From Rhizobium leguminosarum (lineage in GTDB: Bacteria > Pseudomonadota > Alphaproteobacteria > Rhizobiales > Rhizobiaceae): a stretch of DNA of 64,000 bases. The number at the start of each line of letters is the position of its first letter. The first letter of the stretch is position 1. Location of the stretch: contig NZ_CP016286.1 of NCBI RefSeq assembly GCF_001679785.1, forward strand, positions 2,046,001 to 2,110,000. Direction: 5' to 3'. The notes below the pieces were generated by a model, which saw only the letters and a list, made by a program, of their open reading frames with translations, did no database searches and was not told the DNA's origin. The position numbers and the translations under genes are program-made. Positions 1 to 7,902 of this stretch are shown piece by piece.

Positions 1-2
1 TG

Positions 3-1607
3 CGGGTGAAGTCGCTGACGATACTTGCGGCCCTTGCGATCCTCGCGGTCTCCGTATGGCCCGTGCAGCATATCGGCAGCGAGTTCATGCCCAATCTCGA
101 CGAGGGCACGCTGATGTACATGCCGACCACCCTGCCCGGCATATCGGTGACCAAGGCGGCCGAACTGATGCAGACGCAGGACCGGATCATCAAGTCCTTC
201 CCCGAAGTCCAGAGCGTCTTCGGCAAAGCGGGTCGTGCACTGACCGCCACCGACCCGGCCCCCACGGAAATGTTCGAGACGATCATCACGCTGAAGCCGA
301 AGTCGGAATGGCGGCCGGGGGTCACCACCGACAGCCTGAAGAAGGAGATGGACGCTGCTTTGCAATTTCCCGGCGTCTCCAATGCCTGGACGATGCCGAT
401 CCGCGCCCGCATCGACATGCTGTCTACCGGGATCAGGACGCCGGTCGGCGTCAAGGTCTACGGCACCGATCTCGGTGAAATGGAGAAGGTCGCCCGGCAG
501 ATCGAGACCGTGCTGAAAACGATCCCCGGAACGTCGAGCGCATATGCGGAGCGCGTGATCGGCGGCTACTACCTCGACATCGTCCCGGACAGGACGGCGC
601 TCGGCCGCTACGGGCTGACCATCAACGACATTCAGGACGTCGTCGGTATGGCGCTCGGCTCTGAGGTCGTGACATCGACCGTCGAGGGCCGCGAGCGTTA
701 TGGCGTGGCCATACGATATCCACGGGCGTCCCGAAGCGATCCACAGTCGATCGCCAGGGATGTGTTGATATCGCTGCCGGGCGGAGGAATGGTGCCTCTC
801 GGTGAAGTGGCGGACGTCAAGCTGACCCGCGGCGCGACGACCATTCGTACAGAGAATGGTCAGCTCGCCGTCTACATCTACGTCGACATCGCCAACCGCG
901 ATCTCGGCGGCTATGTCGGGGAAGCCCAGCAGGCGGTCGCAAAGAGCGTCAAGATGCCTCCCGGCTATTCGGTCGCCTGGAGCGGCCAGTTTGAGTACCT
1001 GCAACGGGCCGAGGCGCGGCTCGCCGTCGTCGTCCCGCTGACGCTGGCGCTGATCTTCCTGCTGCTCTACCTCAACTTCAAAAGGCTGACCGAGACGATG
1101 ATCGTCATGCTGTCACTGCCCTTCGCGCTAGTCGGCGGCATCTGGCTGATGTGGTGGTTGGGCTTCAACGCCTCGGTGGCGGTCGCCGTCGGCTTCATCG
1201 CTCTCGCGGGCGTTGCGGCTGAGACAGGCGTGATCATGCTGATCTACCTCGACCACGCCCTGAAGGAGCAGCGTGAGGCCTGCGAAAAGGAACGCCGCGC
1301 CTTCTCGAAGCTCGACCTCAACCGGGCGATCATGGTCGGCGCGGTCGAGCGCGTCCGACCGAAGATGATGACCGTCGTCGCCATTATGGCGGGTCTCGTT
1401 CCGATCCTCTGGCGTACCGGAACCGGATCGGAAATCATGCAGCGCATCGCCGTGCCGATGATCGGCGGCATGGTGTCTTCGACGCTGCTGACGCTGATCG
1501 TCATTCCAGCCGTCTACGGATTAGTCAAGGGGTGGCGACTGCCAGCCGCTTCGGAAAGCGCTGCTGCCGGCGACAGTCAATCGCGAGAACTGCAGGCAGC
1601 CGAATGA
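3..1607 (+). CDS. CusA/CzcA-family heavy-metal RND efflux pump, 3' part
   Basis: This is the C-terminal half (about 534 residues) of an inner-membrane RND pump that exports metal cations such as Cu(I)/Ag(I) or Co/Zn/Cd across the envelope together with a CusB-like adaptor and an outer-membrane channel. The frame is open to the left edge, so the gene is cut by the window; full-length homologues are about 1040 residues. Visible are a periplasmic loop with the family sequence IGSEFMPNLDEGTLMYMP, then a membrane block beginning LTLALIFLLLYLNF and containing GVAAETGVIMLIYLDHALKE, typical of the CusA subfamily. It ends in a hydrophobic last helix and a polar tail. The family is certain; the metal is not, because key methionine positions cannot be assigned by eye. 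Confidence 0.93.
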   Translation, partial: RVKSLTILAALAILAVSVWPVQHIGSEFMPNLDEGTLMYMPTTLPGISVTKAAELMQTQDRIIKSFPEVQSVFGKAGRALTATDPAPTEMFETIITLKPKSEWRPGVTTDSLKKEMDAALQFPGVSNAWTMPIRARIDMLSTGIRTPVGVKVYGTDLGEMEKVARQIETVLKTIPGTSSAYAERVIGGYYLDIVPDRTALGRYGLTINDIQDVVGMALGSEVVTSTVEGRERYGVAIRYPRASRSDPQSIARDVLISLPGGGMVPLGEVADVKLTRGATTIRTENGQLAVYIYVDIANRDLGGYVGEAQQAVAKSVKMPPGYSVAWSGQFEYLQRAEARLAVVVPLTLALIFLLLYLNFKRLTETMIVMLSLPFALVGGIWLMWWLGFNASVAVAVGFIALAGVAAETGVIMLIYLDHALKEQREACEKERRAFSKLDLNRAIMVGAVERVRPKMMTVVAIMAGLVPILWRTGTGSEIMQRIAVPMIGGMVSSTLLTLIVIPAVYGLVKGWRLPAASESAAAGDSQSRELQAAE

Positions 1608-1737
1608 GATTGGAGGCAGCACCTGGCTGCTCGACGGGAGCTCGGGTGTGGTTCGAGGTCGATGACGGGCAAGGCAAGCCTCGCGGTGGCTGACGCTCCG
1701 GGCGATGCGCGTGCTCAGATGGTGGGATGCCCGGCGC

Positions 1738-2355
1738 TCAATCAATGCCTGACGGCAAACCCAGCGTGCGCAGGAAATGCACCTCGATCGCCCGCAGCAA
1801 TTCGGCACGGGCCGCGGGCGTCTCACCGATGCCGGGCTGATTGACCACACCGTGCAAGGCGTTGAACAGAAACACCGCCGTAAAGCCGGGATCACTGACC
1901 GACCAGGCATTCTCGCCAGCGCCGGCGGCAAGCAATTCGTTCAGATGATCGATCAGGATGTTGCGCGAAAGCCCCTCCCGCGTTGCAGGAGGAGCCGCCA
2001 CGAAGGCGAGATGATGCAGCCCTGCTGCGTCGAGATAGCCAGTGGCGCATGCCGTCGACCAGGCCGCCAGCTTCCCGCGCCAATCCTCTTGCCGCCGTCC
2101 TTCGACCGCCGCGATGATGCCATCCAGCACGCCCTGCACGAAGCGGGCGCGCAGCGCCTGGAGAACATCGGCCTTCGAGGAAAAGTGCAGGTAGAAGGTG
2201 CCCTTGGCGACCCCCGCCCCGGTCGTGATCTCCTCGATCGTGGTCTGCTCCAGGCCCTTTTCCAGAAACAGCCGCTCGGCCGCGGTCATCAGCTCGTCGC
2301 GCCGTTCTTCGGGGGGCTTGGTTCTCGGTTTTGAAACAGGATTGGCCGGCGGCAA
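1738..2355 (-). CDS. TetR/AcrR-family transcriptional regulator
   Basis: A one-component repressor with an N-terminal helix-turn-helix and a ligand-binding C-terminal helical domain. The HTH is clear (AERLFLEKGLEQTTIEEITTG then GVAKGTFYLHFSSKADVL). I chose the TTG at 2355 because it gives 205 residues, the usual TetR length; the frame is open further upstream but would run through the dinB gene. The gene follows the DinB gene in the same direction, 13 bp after its stop, so the two are probably co-transcribed and the regulator probably controls the pair through the operator-like site at 2936-2952. The ligand is unknown. A link to the CusA pump on the other strand is possible but unsupported. 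Confidence 0.85.
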   Translation of the reverse strand: MPPANPVSKPRTKPPEERRDELMTAAERLFLEKGLEQTTIEEITTGAGVAKGTFYLHFSSKADVLQALRARFVQGVLDGIIAAVEGRRQEDWRGKLAAWSTACATGYLDAAGLHHLAFVAAPPATREGLSRNILIDHLNELLAAGAGENAWSVSDPGFTAVFLFNALHGVVNQPGIGETPAARAELLRAIEVHFLRTLGLPSGID

Positions 2356-2368
2356 GACTGGTCCACTC

Positions 2369-2872
2369 TCATTGACGGCGCGCGGGATCAGTCCTGTGCA
2401 GGTAGCCCGTAAACACATCGCGCATTGCGGTGCTCTCGATAGCTGGCAGCAGGCGACCGACCTCACCGCGATGATAGCCGCCATGCGTCACCACATGGGC
2501 CAGCATCTCCTCGCGGGACATGCGTCCGCGTCCGCCATCGGTGAAGGTGAAGTCGACGACCTCCTCCATTTCCCCGGGCGTTATACGCGAGGTGTAATCG
2601 ATATACCAACGGTCGGTATCCCGAATATCGGAGGATAACTGCGCCAAGGCTGGCGCTTCGCTGCTCCAGCTCGCCGCATGGGAGTGATCCAGCCGTTGAA
2701 GATTGGCGGCGAAGATCCGATCGACGAGATGGGCGTGATTGAGTACGCGGAGGGCCGATCGGAACTCATCGGATTGCGCCTTAGCCCCGAGCGCGTTCAA
2801 GGCACCGAGAAGCTCGTCATCGACGCTGGCTTTGTATTGGAACAGAGAGTTCAACAGGGTCTGCGCGCTCAT
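2369..2872 (-). CDS. DinB family protein (putative metal-dependent thiol transferase fold)
   Basis: A DinB/YfiT-like four-helix-bundle protein of 167 residues. It has the spaced histidines that bind a divalent metal in this family: a first one in the LNHAHLVDRIFAANL helix and a later pair in LAHVVTHGGYHRGEVGRLL. Homologues include bacillithiol- or mycothiol-dependent transferases and uncharacterised stress proteins, so the reaction cannot be named. The ATG at 2872 is preceded by GGAGGT at a 4-base spacing, which fixes the start over an in-frame ATG further upstream. It is the first gene of a two-gene unit with the TetR gene. Confidence 0.85.
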   Translation of the reverse strand: MSAQTLLNSLFQYKASVDDELLGALNALGAKAQSDEFRSALRVLNHAHLVDRIFAANLQRLDHSHAASWSSEAPALAQLSSDIRDTDRWYIDYTSRITPGEMEEVVDFTFTDGGRGRMSREEMLAHVVTHGGYHRGEVGRLLPAIESTAMRDVFTGYLHRTDPARRQ

Positions 2873-2935
2873 TGCTACCTCCGGATGTGAAACGGGTGGC
2901 GCCGGCATTACATCGGCAGCTTCCACTTACATCGC

Positions 2936-2952
2936 TGACTGGCGGTCAGTCA
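2936..2952. promoter_or_regulatory. Inverted-repeat operator candidate for the dinB-tetR unit
   Basis: The site reads TGACTGGCGGTCAGTCA: arms TGACTG and CAGTCA around a 5-base centre, 64 bp upstream of the DinB start. On the minus strand it overlaps a TTGACT sequence resembling a -35 box. A short palindrome in front of a unit encoding a TetR repressor suggests autoregulation; this is inference. Confidence 0.45.
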
Positions 2953-3005
2953 ATGCAATCCAGATCTCTCTGCCACCCTCCGCTGCCGCTCGATCTTATC
3001 TGTCC

Positions 3006-3530
3006 TTACGCGCAGCAGCCGCTCGGTGCCGCTTTCGGCCCACAGCAGGCTGCCACCCTGCTGTTTTCCTCTGCCAGCCAGCGGTCGCGCGGCTTGCAGC
3101 TTGCCGGCCGCGGCAAAAGCGAAACATGGACGGCGCCGGCTCGAAGAATCGGCATCGCCGCGCAATAGAGCTGCATCGGCCGCACGCCGTCGCTGACTTC
3201 GAAGGTCAGCTTCGCCAAGCCGTCCAGTTGCACATGCTCCGTCACTTTGCGGATGATGGAATGGAATTTGCCCGCCGGCATATGCGTGCGGTCGCCTTCC
3301 TCGATATCCCAGAGCTGGATGAAGATTTCCGCCCAGGCCTCGGGATTGGCGCCGCAATCCAGGCCTGAGAATTGGCCGGCCTTGACCTCGGTGACATGAT
3401 AGCCGGGCTTCACCGGCCGGCCGTCGTAATAAAAAATCAGCGGCGTGTCCTTTTCGCCGGCGAGCGTTTTGAGCAGAAGGCCGAGACTGATGTCGTCCTC
3501 TTGAATTTTTCCCTTGTCGATCGCGTTCAT
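3006..3530 (-). CDS. DUF6428 family protein, arsenic-island associated
   Basis: A 174-residue soluble protein of the DUF6428 family, which I know from ars gene neighbourhoods; its function is not established. The core (about residues 1-110) contains FYYDGRPVKPGYHVTEVKAG and a WAEIFIQLWD stretch, with scattered histidines. The C-terminus is cysteine-rich, with CC near residue 162 and a final GCCA, which could bind As(III) or another soft metal. It is transcribed divergently from arsR, with a perfect inverted repeat between the two starts, so it is probably under ArsR control. The ATG at 3530 is the only sensible start. Confidence 0.8.
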   Translation of the reverse strand: MNAIDKGKIQEDDISLGLLLKTLAGEKDTPLIFYYDGRPVKPGYHVTEVKAGQFSGLDCGANPEAWAEIFIQLWDIEEGDRTHMPAGKFHSIIRKVTEHVQLDGLAKLTFEVSDGVRPMQLYCAAMPILRAGAVHVSLLPRPASCKPRDRWLAEENSRVAACCGPKAAPSGCCA

Positions 3531-3544
3531 ATCGGCTAATCCTC

Positions 3545-3572
3545 ATTTCAATAGTTCAAGGATCATTGAAAT
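3545..3572. promoter_or_regulatory. ArsR operator candidate between DUF6428 and arsR
   Basis: Perfect 8-bp arms ATTTCAAT (3545-3552) and ATTGAAAT (3565-3572) flank a 12-bp spacer. The right arm directly abuts the arsR ATG at 3573, and the left arm lies 14 bp from the DUF6428 start. ArsR/SmtB repressors typically bind such AT-rich palindromes, so one dimer here could shut off both divergent genes. The position is seen; the binding is inferred. Confidence 0.65.
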
Positions 3573-3929
3573 ATGGATCAACGTCAAGCCCTCGCCGCAT
3601 TCAGCGCGCTTTCGCAGGAAACGCGCCTGCATATCATCCGCATGCTCGTGGTCTCAGGCCCCGATGGCATGGCGGCGGGCTCGATCGCGGAAAAGGCGGA
3701 GGTTTCGCCATCGAACATCTCCTTCCACCTGAAGGAGCTCGAACGCTCGGGCCTGATTGCGCAGCAGCGCGAATCCCGTTCGATCATCTACACCGCCAAT
3801 TACGAGGCGCTGGGCGGCCTGATCCGTTTCCTGATGGAGGATTGCTGCGGTGGAAACCCTGAGATCTGCGCACCGGCTGCTGCCGTTGCCGCATGCTGTG
3901 CACCTGCAACCAAGGAGGAACTGCAATGA
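3573..3929 (+). CDS. arsR: ArsR-type arsenite-responsive repressor
   Basis: A 118-residue winged-helix repressor that releases its operator when As(III) or Sb(III) binds. The recognition helix region SPSNISFHLKELERSGLI lies at about residues 45-62. The usual CVC motif in that helix is absent. Instead the C-terminus carries CC at 91-92, C at 99 (EDCCGGNPEIC) and another CC at 108-109, the arrangement seen in ArsR proteins of the Acidithiobacillus type that bind arsenite at the C-terminus. An AAGGA sits 10 bases before the ATG. Its stop overlaps the next start as ATGA, so it leads a translationally coupled operon. Confidence 0.92.
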   Translation: MDQRQALAAFSALSQETRLHIIRMLVVSGPDGMAAGSIAEKAEVSPSNISFHLKELERSGLIAQQRESRSIIYTANYEALGGLIRFLMEDCCGGNPEICAPAAAVAACCAPATKEELQ

Positions 3930-4456
3930 CCACAGACCGCGTTTACAACGTGCTTTTTCTCTGCACTGCCAATTCATCCCGCTCGATCCTGGCGGAATCC
4001 ATCCTAGAAACCGAAGGCAAGGGCCGGTTCAAGGCCTATTCGGCCGGCAGCCAGCCGAAGGGTGAGGTCAATCCCTATGCGCTGAAGGAGCTTGCGGCGC
4101 AGGGCTATCCCACGACCGGTTTCCGCTCGAAGAGTTGGGACGAGTTCGCCGAACCGGGCGCTCCAGAGATGGACTTCATCTTCACAGTCTGCGACAGCAC
4201 CGCCGGAGAGGCCTGCCCGGTCTGGATCGGTCATCCGATGACCGCCCATTGGGGTGTCGAGGATCCCGCTGCCGTCGAGGGCAGCGAAGTCGACAAGGGC
4301 CGCGCTTTCGCGCAGGCCGCCCGCTTCCTCAAGAACCGGGTCAGCGCCTTTTTGAGCCTGCCTCTTTCCTCGATCGACAAGCTCGCCCTGGAAACGCACC
4401 TGCGCCAGATCGGAGCCATGGAAGGCATGTCCACAAAACCGGCGACGGCCGATTGA
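3926..4456 (+). CDS. arsC: Arsenate reductase, low-molecular-weight phosphatase type
   Basis: Reduces arsenate to arsenite in the cytoplasm by the LMW protein-tyrosine-phosphatase mechanism. The phosphate-loop motif CTANSSRS starts at Cys13. A second pair, Cys89 and Cys97 in VCDSTAGEACPVW, matches the cysteines that shuttle the disulfide for reduction by thioredoxin in this class. At 176 residues it is slightly longer than the minimal family because of a C-terminal helix. The ATG at 3926 overlaps the arsR stop (ATGA). A second, unrelated arsenate reductase lies two genes downstream. Confidence 0.92.
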   Translation: MTTDRVYNVLFLCTANSSRSILAESILETEGKGRFKAYSAGSQPKGEVNPYALKELAAQGYPTTGFRSKSWDEFAEPGAPEMDFIFTVCDSTAGEACPVWIGHPMTAHWGVEDPAAVEGSEVDKGRAFAQAARFLKNRVSAFLSLPLSSIDKLALETHLRQIGAMEGMSTKPATAD

Positions 4457-5151
4457 TGGGGCCGTTCGATTTGCCGCGCCGTCTGGTCGCTGAGGCCCTC
4501 GGCACCGCCATGCTGGTCGCGACCGTCGTCGGGTCCGGCATTATGGCAACATCGCTGACTGAGGATGTGGGACTTGCCCTGCTCGGCAATACGCTGGCGA
4601 CCGGCGCCATGCTGGTGGTGCTGATCACCGTTCTCGGGCCGATCTCCGGCGCCCACTTCAATCCGGCGGTCTCGCTGATCTTTGCAATGTCGCGCACGCT
4701 GGCGAAACGCGATCTCGCCGGGTATATCGCCGCGCAAATCTTCGGCGGCATCGTCGGGACCGTCGTCGCCCATCTGATGTTTGCCCTGCCGCTGATCGAG
4801 CTGTCGAGCAAGATGCGCAGCGGCGGCGCGCAATGGTTTTCGGAAGGCGTTGCGACTTTCGGTCTGGTCGCGGTCATCCTCGCCGGCATCAAGTTCGAGC
4901 AGAAGGCGGTGCCGTGGCTGGTTGGGCTCTATATCACTGCCGCCTACTGGTTCACCGCCTCGACCTCCTTCGCCAATCCTGCCGTCGCTTTGGCCCGCTC
5001 GCTGACCGACACCTTCTCCGGCATTCGCCCAGTCGATCTTCCAGGCTTCTGGATCGCCGAAATCACAGGCGCGGTCGCAGCCCTTTTCCTGTTCACCTGG
5101 CTGCTGCAGCCGGGCGCGTCTTCAACCCTGTCGTCAGAGGCAAAACTATGA
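4456..5151 (+). CDS. aqpS: Arsenic-island aquaglyceroporin AqpS
   Basis: A six-helix major intrinsic protein of 231 residues that acts as a channel for uncharged As(OH)3. Both half-helix signatures are present: HFNPAVSL (NPA at 69-71) and FANPAVALARS (NPA at 174-176). In rhizobial ars operons this channel replaces an ArsB pump, so arsenite made by ArsC leaves down its gradient. The ATG overlaps the arsC stop by one base (TGATG), and its own stop overlaps the following arsC start. The family identity is firm; direction and substrate come from known rhizobial homologues. Confidence 0.92.
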   Translation: MGPFDLPRRLVAEALGTAMLVATVVGSGIMATSLTEDVGLALLGNTLATGAMLVVLITVLGPISGAHFNPAVSLIFAMSRTLAKRDLAGYIAAQIFGGIVGTVVAHLMFALPLIELSSKMRSGGAQWFSEGVATFGLVAVILAGIKFEQKAVPWLVGLYITAAYWFTASTSFANPAVALARSLTDTFSGIRPVDLPGFWIAEITGAVAALFLFTWLLQPGASSTLSSEAKL

Positions 5152-5570
5152 ACATCACCATCTATCACAACCCTGAATGCGGCACCTCGCGTAACACGCT
5201 GGCGATGATCCAGAACGCCGGCATTGAGCCCAACGTGATCGAATATCTGAAAAACCCGCCGTCGCGCGAGCAGCTGATCAAGGTGATTGCGGATGCAGGT
5301 TTGAGCGTTCGCGAAGCGATCCGCGAAAAGGGCACGCCCTATGCGGAGCTCGGCCTCGACAACCCCGATCTTACCGATGAGCAACTGCTCGATGCGATGC
5401 TGAAAGACCCGATCCTGATCAATCGCCCATTCGTCATCACCCCGATCGGCACGCGCCTTGCTCGCCCTTCCGAAGTCGTCCTCGAAATCCTACCGGAAAC
5501 GCATCAGGGCGCCTTCACCAAGGAAGACGGCGAGAAAGTGCTCGATGCCGGAGGCAAGCGCATTGTCTGA
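5148..5570 (+). CDS. arsC: Arsenate reductase, glutaredoxin-dependent type
   Basis: A 140-residue ArsC of the E. coli plasmid R773 class, using glutathione and glutaredoxin. The catalytic cysteine is Cys11 in [10 protein letters not shown], and the three arginines that hold arsenate are present at about 59, 93 (INRP) and 106 (LARP). The similarity extends to the end ([26 protein letters not shown]). The start overlaps the aqpS stop (ATGA). Having both a Trx-type and a Grx-type reductase in one operon lets the cell draw on two reductant pools. Confidence 0.95.
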   Translation: MNITIYHNPECGTSRNTLAMIQNAGIEPNVIEYLKNPPSREQLIKVIADAGLSVREAIREKGTPYAELGLDNPDLTDEQLLDAMLKDPILINRPFVITPIGTRLARPSEVVLEILPETHQGAFTKEDGEKVLDAGGKRIV

Positions 5571-6270
5571 TCTGCCTGCCGTATCGCCGATGCATCTGCG
5601 TCAACCGGACATGGATGCGCTCAGGCCGGCGTTCTCGACGCACAAGCCGCGCATCCTGATCCTTTATGGCTCGTTGCGGGCAGTGTCCTACAGCCGCTTC
5701 CTCGCACAGGAGGCCGCGCGGCTGCTCGAATATTTCGGTTGCGAAGTGCGCATCTTCAATCCGGAAGGTCTGCCGCTGCCTGATGCGGCGCCGGCGAGCC
5801 ACCCCAAAGTTGAGGAACTGCGCGAATGGTCGGCATGGTCTGAAGGCCAGGTGTGGGTCAGCCCCGAACGTCATGGCGCGATGACCGGCATCATGAAAGC
5901 GCAAATCGACTGGATTCCATTGTCGGTCGGCTCGGTCCGGCCGACGCAAGGCAAGACGCTGGCGGTGATGCAGGTCTCCGGCGGCTCCCAGTCCTTCAAT
6001 GCGGTAAGCCAGCTCCGCATCCTTGGACGATGGATGCGGATGATCGCAATTCCCAATCAGTCCTCGGTTGCCAAAGCTTTCCAAGAATTCGACGCGGACG
6101 GCCGTATGAAACCCTCGTCCTATTACGACCGCGTCGTCGACGTCTGCGAGGAACTGGTGAAGTTCACGCTGCTGACCCGTGATGCCTCGAACTATCTGAC
6201 CGACCGCTACAGCGAGCGGAAGGAAGAAGTCGAAAAGCTCGAACAGCGCGTGAGCCTCAGATCCCTATGA
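5563..6270 (+). CDS. arsH: ArsH, NADPH-dependent FMN reductase / organoarsenical oxidase
   Basis: A flavodoxin-fold FMN protein of 235 residues, known in rhizobia to give arsenical resistance and, in homologues, to oxidise trivalent methylated arsenicals and reduce quinones. The FMN phosphate loop is [22 protein letters not shown], followed by the ArsH-specific [20 protein letters not shown] and [13 protein letters not shown] chose TTG at 5563: it has GGAGG 8 bases upstream and overlaps the arsC stop. An in-frame ATG at 5545 has no good ribosome site, and one at 5590 would be shorter. The stop overlaps the next ATG (ATGA). Confidence 0.9.
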   Translation: MSDLPAVSPMHLRQPDMDALRPAFSTHKPRILILYGSLRAVSYSRFLAQEAARLLEYFGCEVRIFNPEGLPLPDAAPASHPKVEELREWSAWSEGQVWVSPERHGAMTGIMKAQIDWIPLSVGSVRPTQGKTLAVMQVSGGSQSFNAVSQLRILGRWMRMIAIPNQSSVAKAFQEFDADGRMKPSSYYDRVVDVCEELVKFTLLTRDASNYLTDRYSERKEEVEKLEQRVSLRSL

Positions 6271-7502
6271 CCATCGCCAGCACCGAACGACCGCCGATAG
6301 CGGCCATCGCCGCGCTCGGGCTGACGCAGATCATCGGTTATGGATCGCTCTATTACAGCTTCAGCATCCTCGCCCCCGACATGGCCCGTGATCTGGGCTG
6401 GTCATCGGAATGGATCTTCGGCGCGCTCTCCGCGGCCCTTCTGATCGGCGGTCTGGCCGCACCTCTCATGGGCACGTGGATCGATCGCTTCGGCGCAGGC
6501 AGGATCATGACAGGGGGTTCGGCGATTGCCGCCGCCGCCCTCGTCGCCTGCGCCTTTGCGCCGGGAAAGATCGCTTTCGTCGCGGCATTGATCGGCATCG
6601 AGATCGCCTCGAACCTGGTGCAATATGGCGCAGCCTTCGCCCTGCTGGTGCAGATCAGGCCGCAGGTCGCCCAGCGCAGCATCACTTATCTGACCCTGAT
6701 CGCCGGCTTCGCCTCAACCATCTTCTGGCCGATCACCACCGCGCTGCATGCGCATCTCTCATGGCAGAACGTCTATCTGATCTTCGCCGCGCTCAATCTC
6801 GTGGTCTGCCTTCCCCTTCATGCCTGGCTCTCCCGTGGCGTCAGTCAAACCAGGAGACGGACCGGAGAGGAGGCCGCAAAACGCGTCGAGCCGAGCCTTC
6901 CGCCGTCGGCGCGCAGGCCGGCCTTTATCCTGATGGTGACGGGCTTTGCTTTGGAAAGCTTTGTGAACTCGGCGCTTCTGGTTCACATGGTGCCTGTGAT
7001 GTCGGCCCTCGGCCTCGGCGCCATGGCGGTGGTGGTCGGAACGCTCTTCGGCCCGTCACAGGTGCTGAGCCGCCTCATCAACATGGTCTTTGGCGAAAGC
7101 TTGTCGCAAGTGATGCTGGCGATCATCTGCGCTATCCTGCTGCCGACAGCCCTTGTCATCCTCATCGCCACGGCACCCTCGGTGCCCGGCGCGCTGGTCT
7201 TTGCCGTCGTCTTCGGTCTCGGCTCGGGCCTTAACAGCATCGTCTACGGAACCTTGCCGCTCGCGCTCTTCGGAAGCGATGGTTACGGCCGGCGGCAAGG
7301 ACAAATCATGTCGGTCCGTCTCGTCGTCTCCTCGATGGCGCCGTTCGCGCTTGCCTTCCTGATGGGCAATCTCGGCGTATCGTGGTCGCTGTCGATCGCT
7401 GCATTGCTCAGCACCGTCGCCGTTGCCGCGTTCTTCGCCATCATGCGGCTGACGCGCCCGGTTGCCCGGCTGGAAACTGTTCCCAATCCCCGAGAGGCTT
7501 GA
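6267..7502 (+). CDS. arsK: MFS transporter, ArsK-like arsenite efflux
   Basis: A 411-residue, 12-helix major facilitator protein ending the ars operon, coupled to arsH by ATGA. The N-terminus [20 protein letters not shown] and the loop 2-3 motif [13 protein letters not shown] are typical of an MFS subgroup that includes ArsK of Agrobacterium, an As(III)/Sb(III)/organoarsenical exporter. The central loop (about 185-215) is charged and splits two six-helix halves. Context supports arsenic efflux; substrate range cannot be read from sequence. An alternative call is a generic MFS permease picked up by the operon. Confidence 0.78.
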   Translation: MTIASTERPPIAAIAALGLTQIIGYGSLYYSFSILAPDMARDLGWSSEWIFGALSAALLIGGLAAPLMGTWIDRFGAGRIMTGGSAIAAAALVACAFAPGKIAFVAALIGIEIASNLVQYGAAFALLVQIRPQVAQRSITYLTLIAGFASTIFWPITTALHAHLSWQNVYLIFAALNLVVCLPLHAWLSRGVSQTRRRTGEEAAKRVEPSLPPSARRPAFILMVTGFALESFVNSALLVHMVPVMSALGLGAMAVVVGTLFGPSQVLSRLINMVFGESLSQVMLAIICAILLPTALVILIATAPSVPGALVFAVVFGLGSGLNSIVYGTLPLALFGSDGYGRRQGQIMSVRLVVSSMAPFALAFLMGNLGVSWSLSIAALLSTVAVAAFFAIMRLTRPVARLETVPNPREA

Positions 7503-7523
7503 GCGCATTCATCGGGACAGGCG

Positions 7524-7790
7524 CTACTTGACGACGGCCGAGCCCTTGACGATGTCGATCGTCTCGCCGCCGTCGAGCCCGATGCGGTCGCCGTCGGGCG
7601 TTGTCATGAAGCAGCCGGAAGCACAGAGGTTTTCCGAAGCGCCGGCATCGACGACGACCTCGACGCGCTGGCCGCTCTCGGTGATGACGAGCACGACGGC
7701 GGCTGGATCGGTGTTGGTGATGGATGCCGCTTCAGCCGCAGGTGCGGCAAGCAGCGGGACAAGCAGAACGGCGGCAAATCTTGCCATCAT
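7524..7790 (-). CDS. Small periplasmic hypothetical protein
   Basis: An 88-residue exported protein with a signal peptide (MMARFAAVLLVPLLAAPAAEA, likely cut after AEA). The mature part is about 67 residues and beta-rich, with two cysteines four apart (NLCASGCF) that may form a disulfide. I do not recognise a named family. It converges on arsK, with its stop 21 bp from the arsK stop, and stands alone. Confidence 0.65.
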   Translation of the reverse strand: MMARFAAVLLVPLLAAPAAEAASITNTDPAAVVLVITESGQRVEVVVDAGASENLCASGCFMTTPDGDRIGLDGGETIDIVKGSAVVK

Positions 7791-7902
7791 GTGCGGCAGC
7801 GCTGGCGCGCCCTCCCCTCGAACGATCGGTGCTGCCCCCGGCAGCGATCCCGATAGTGGAGATCATGCACACATAGCTGTGAATGATGGCTGAATGACCC
7901 GT

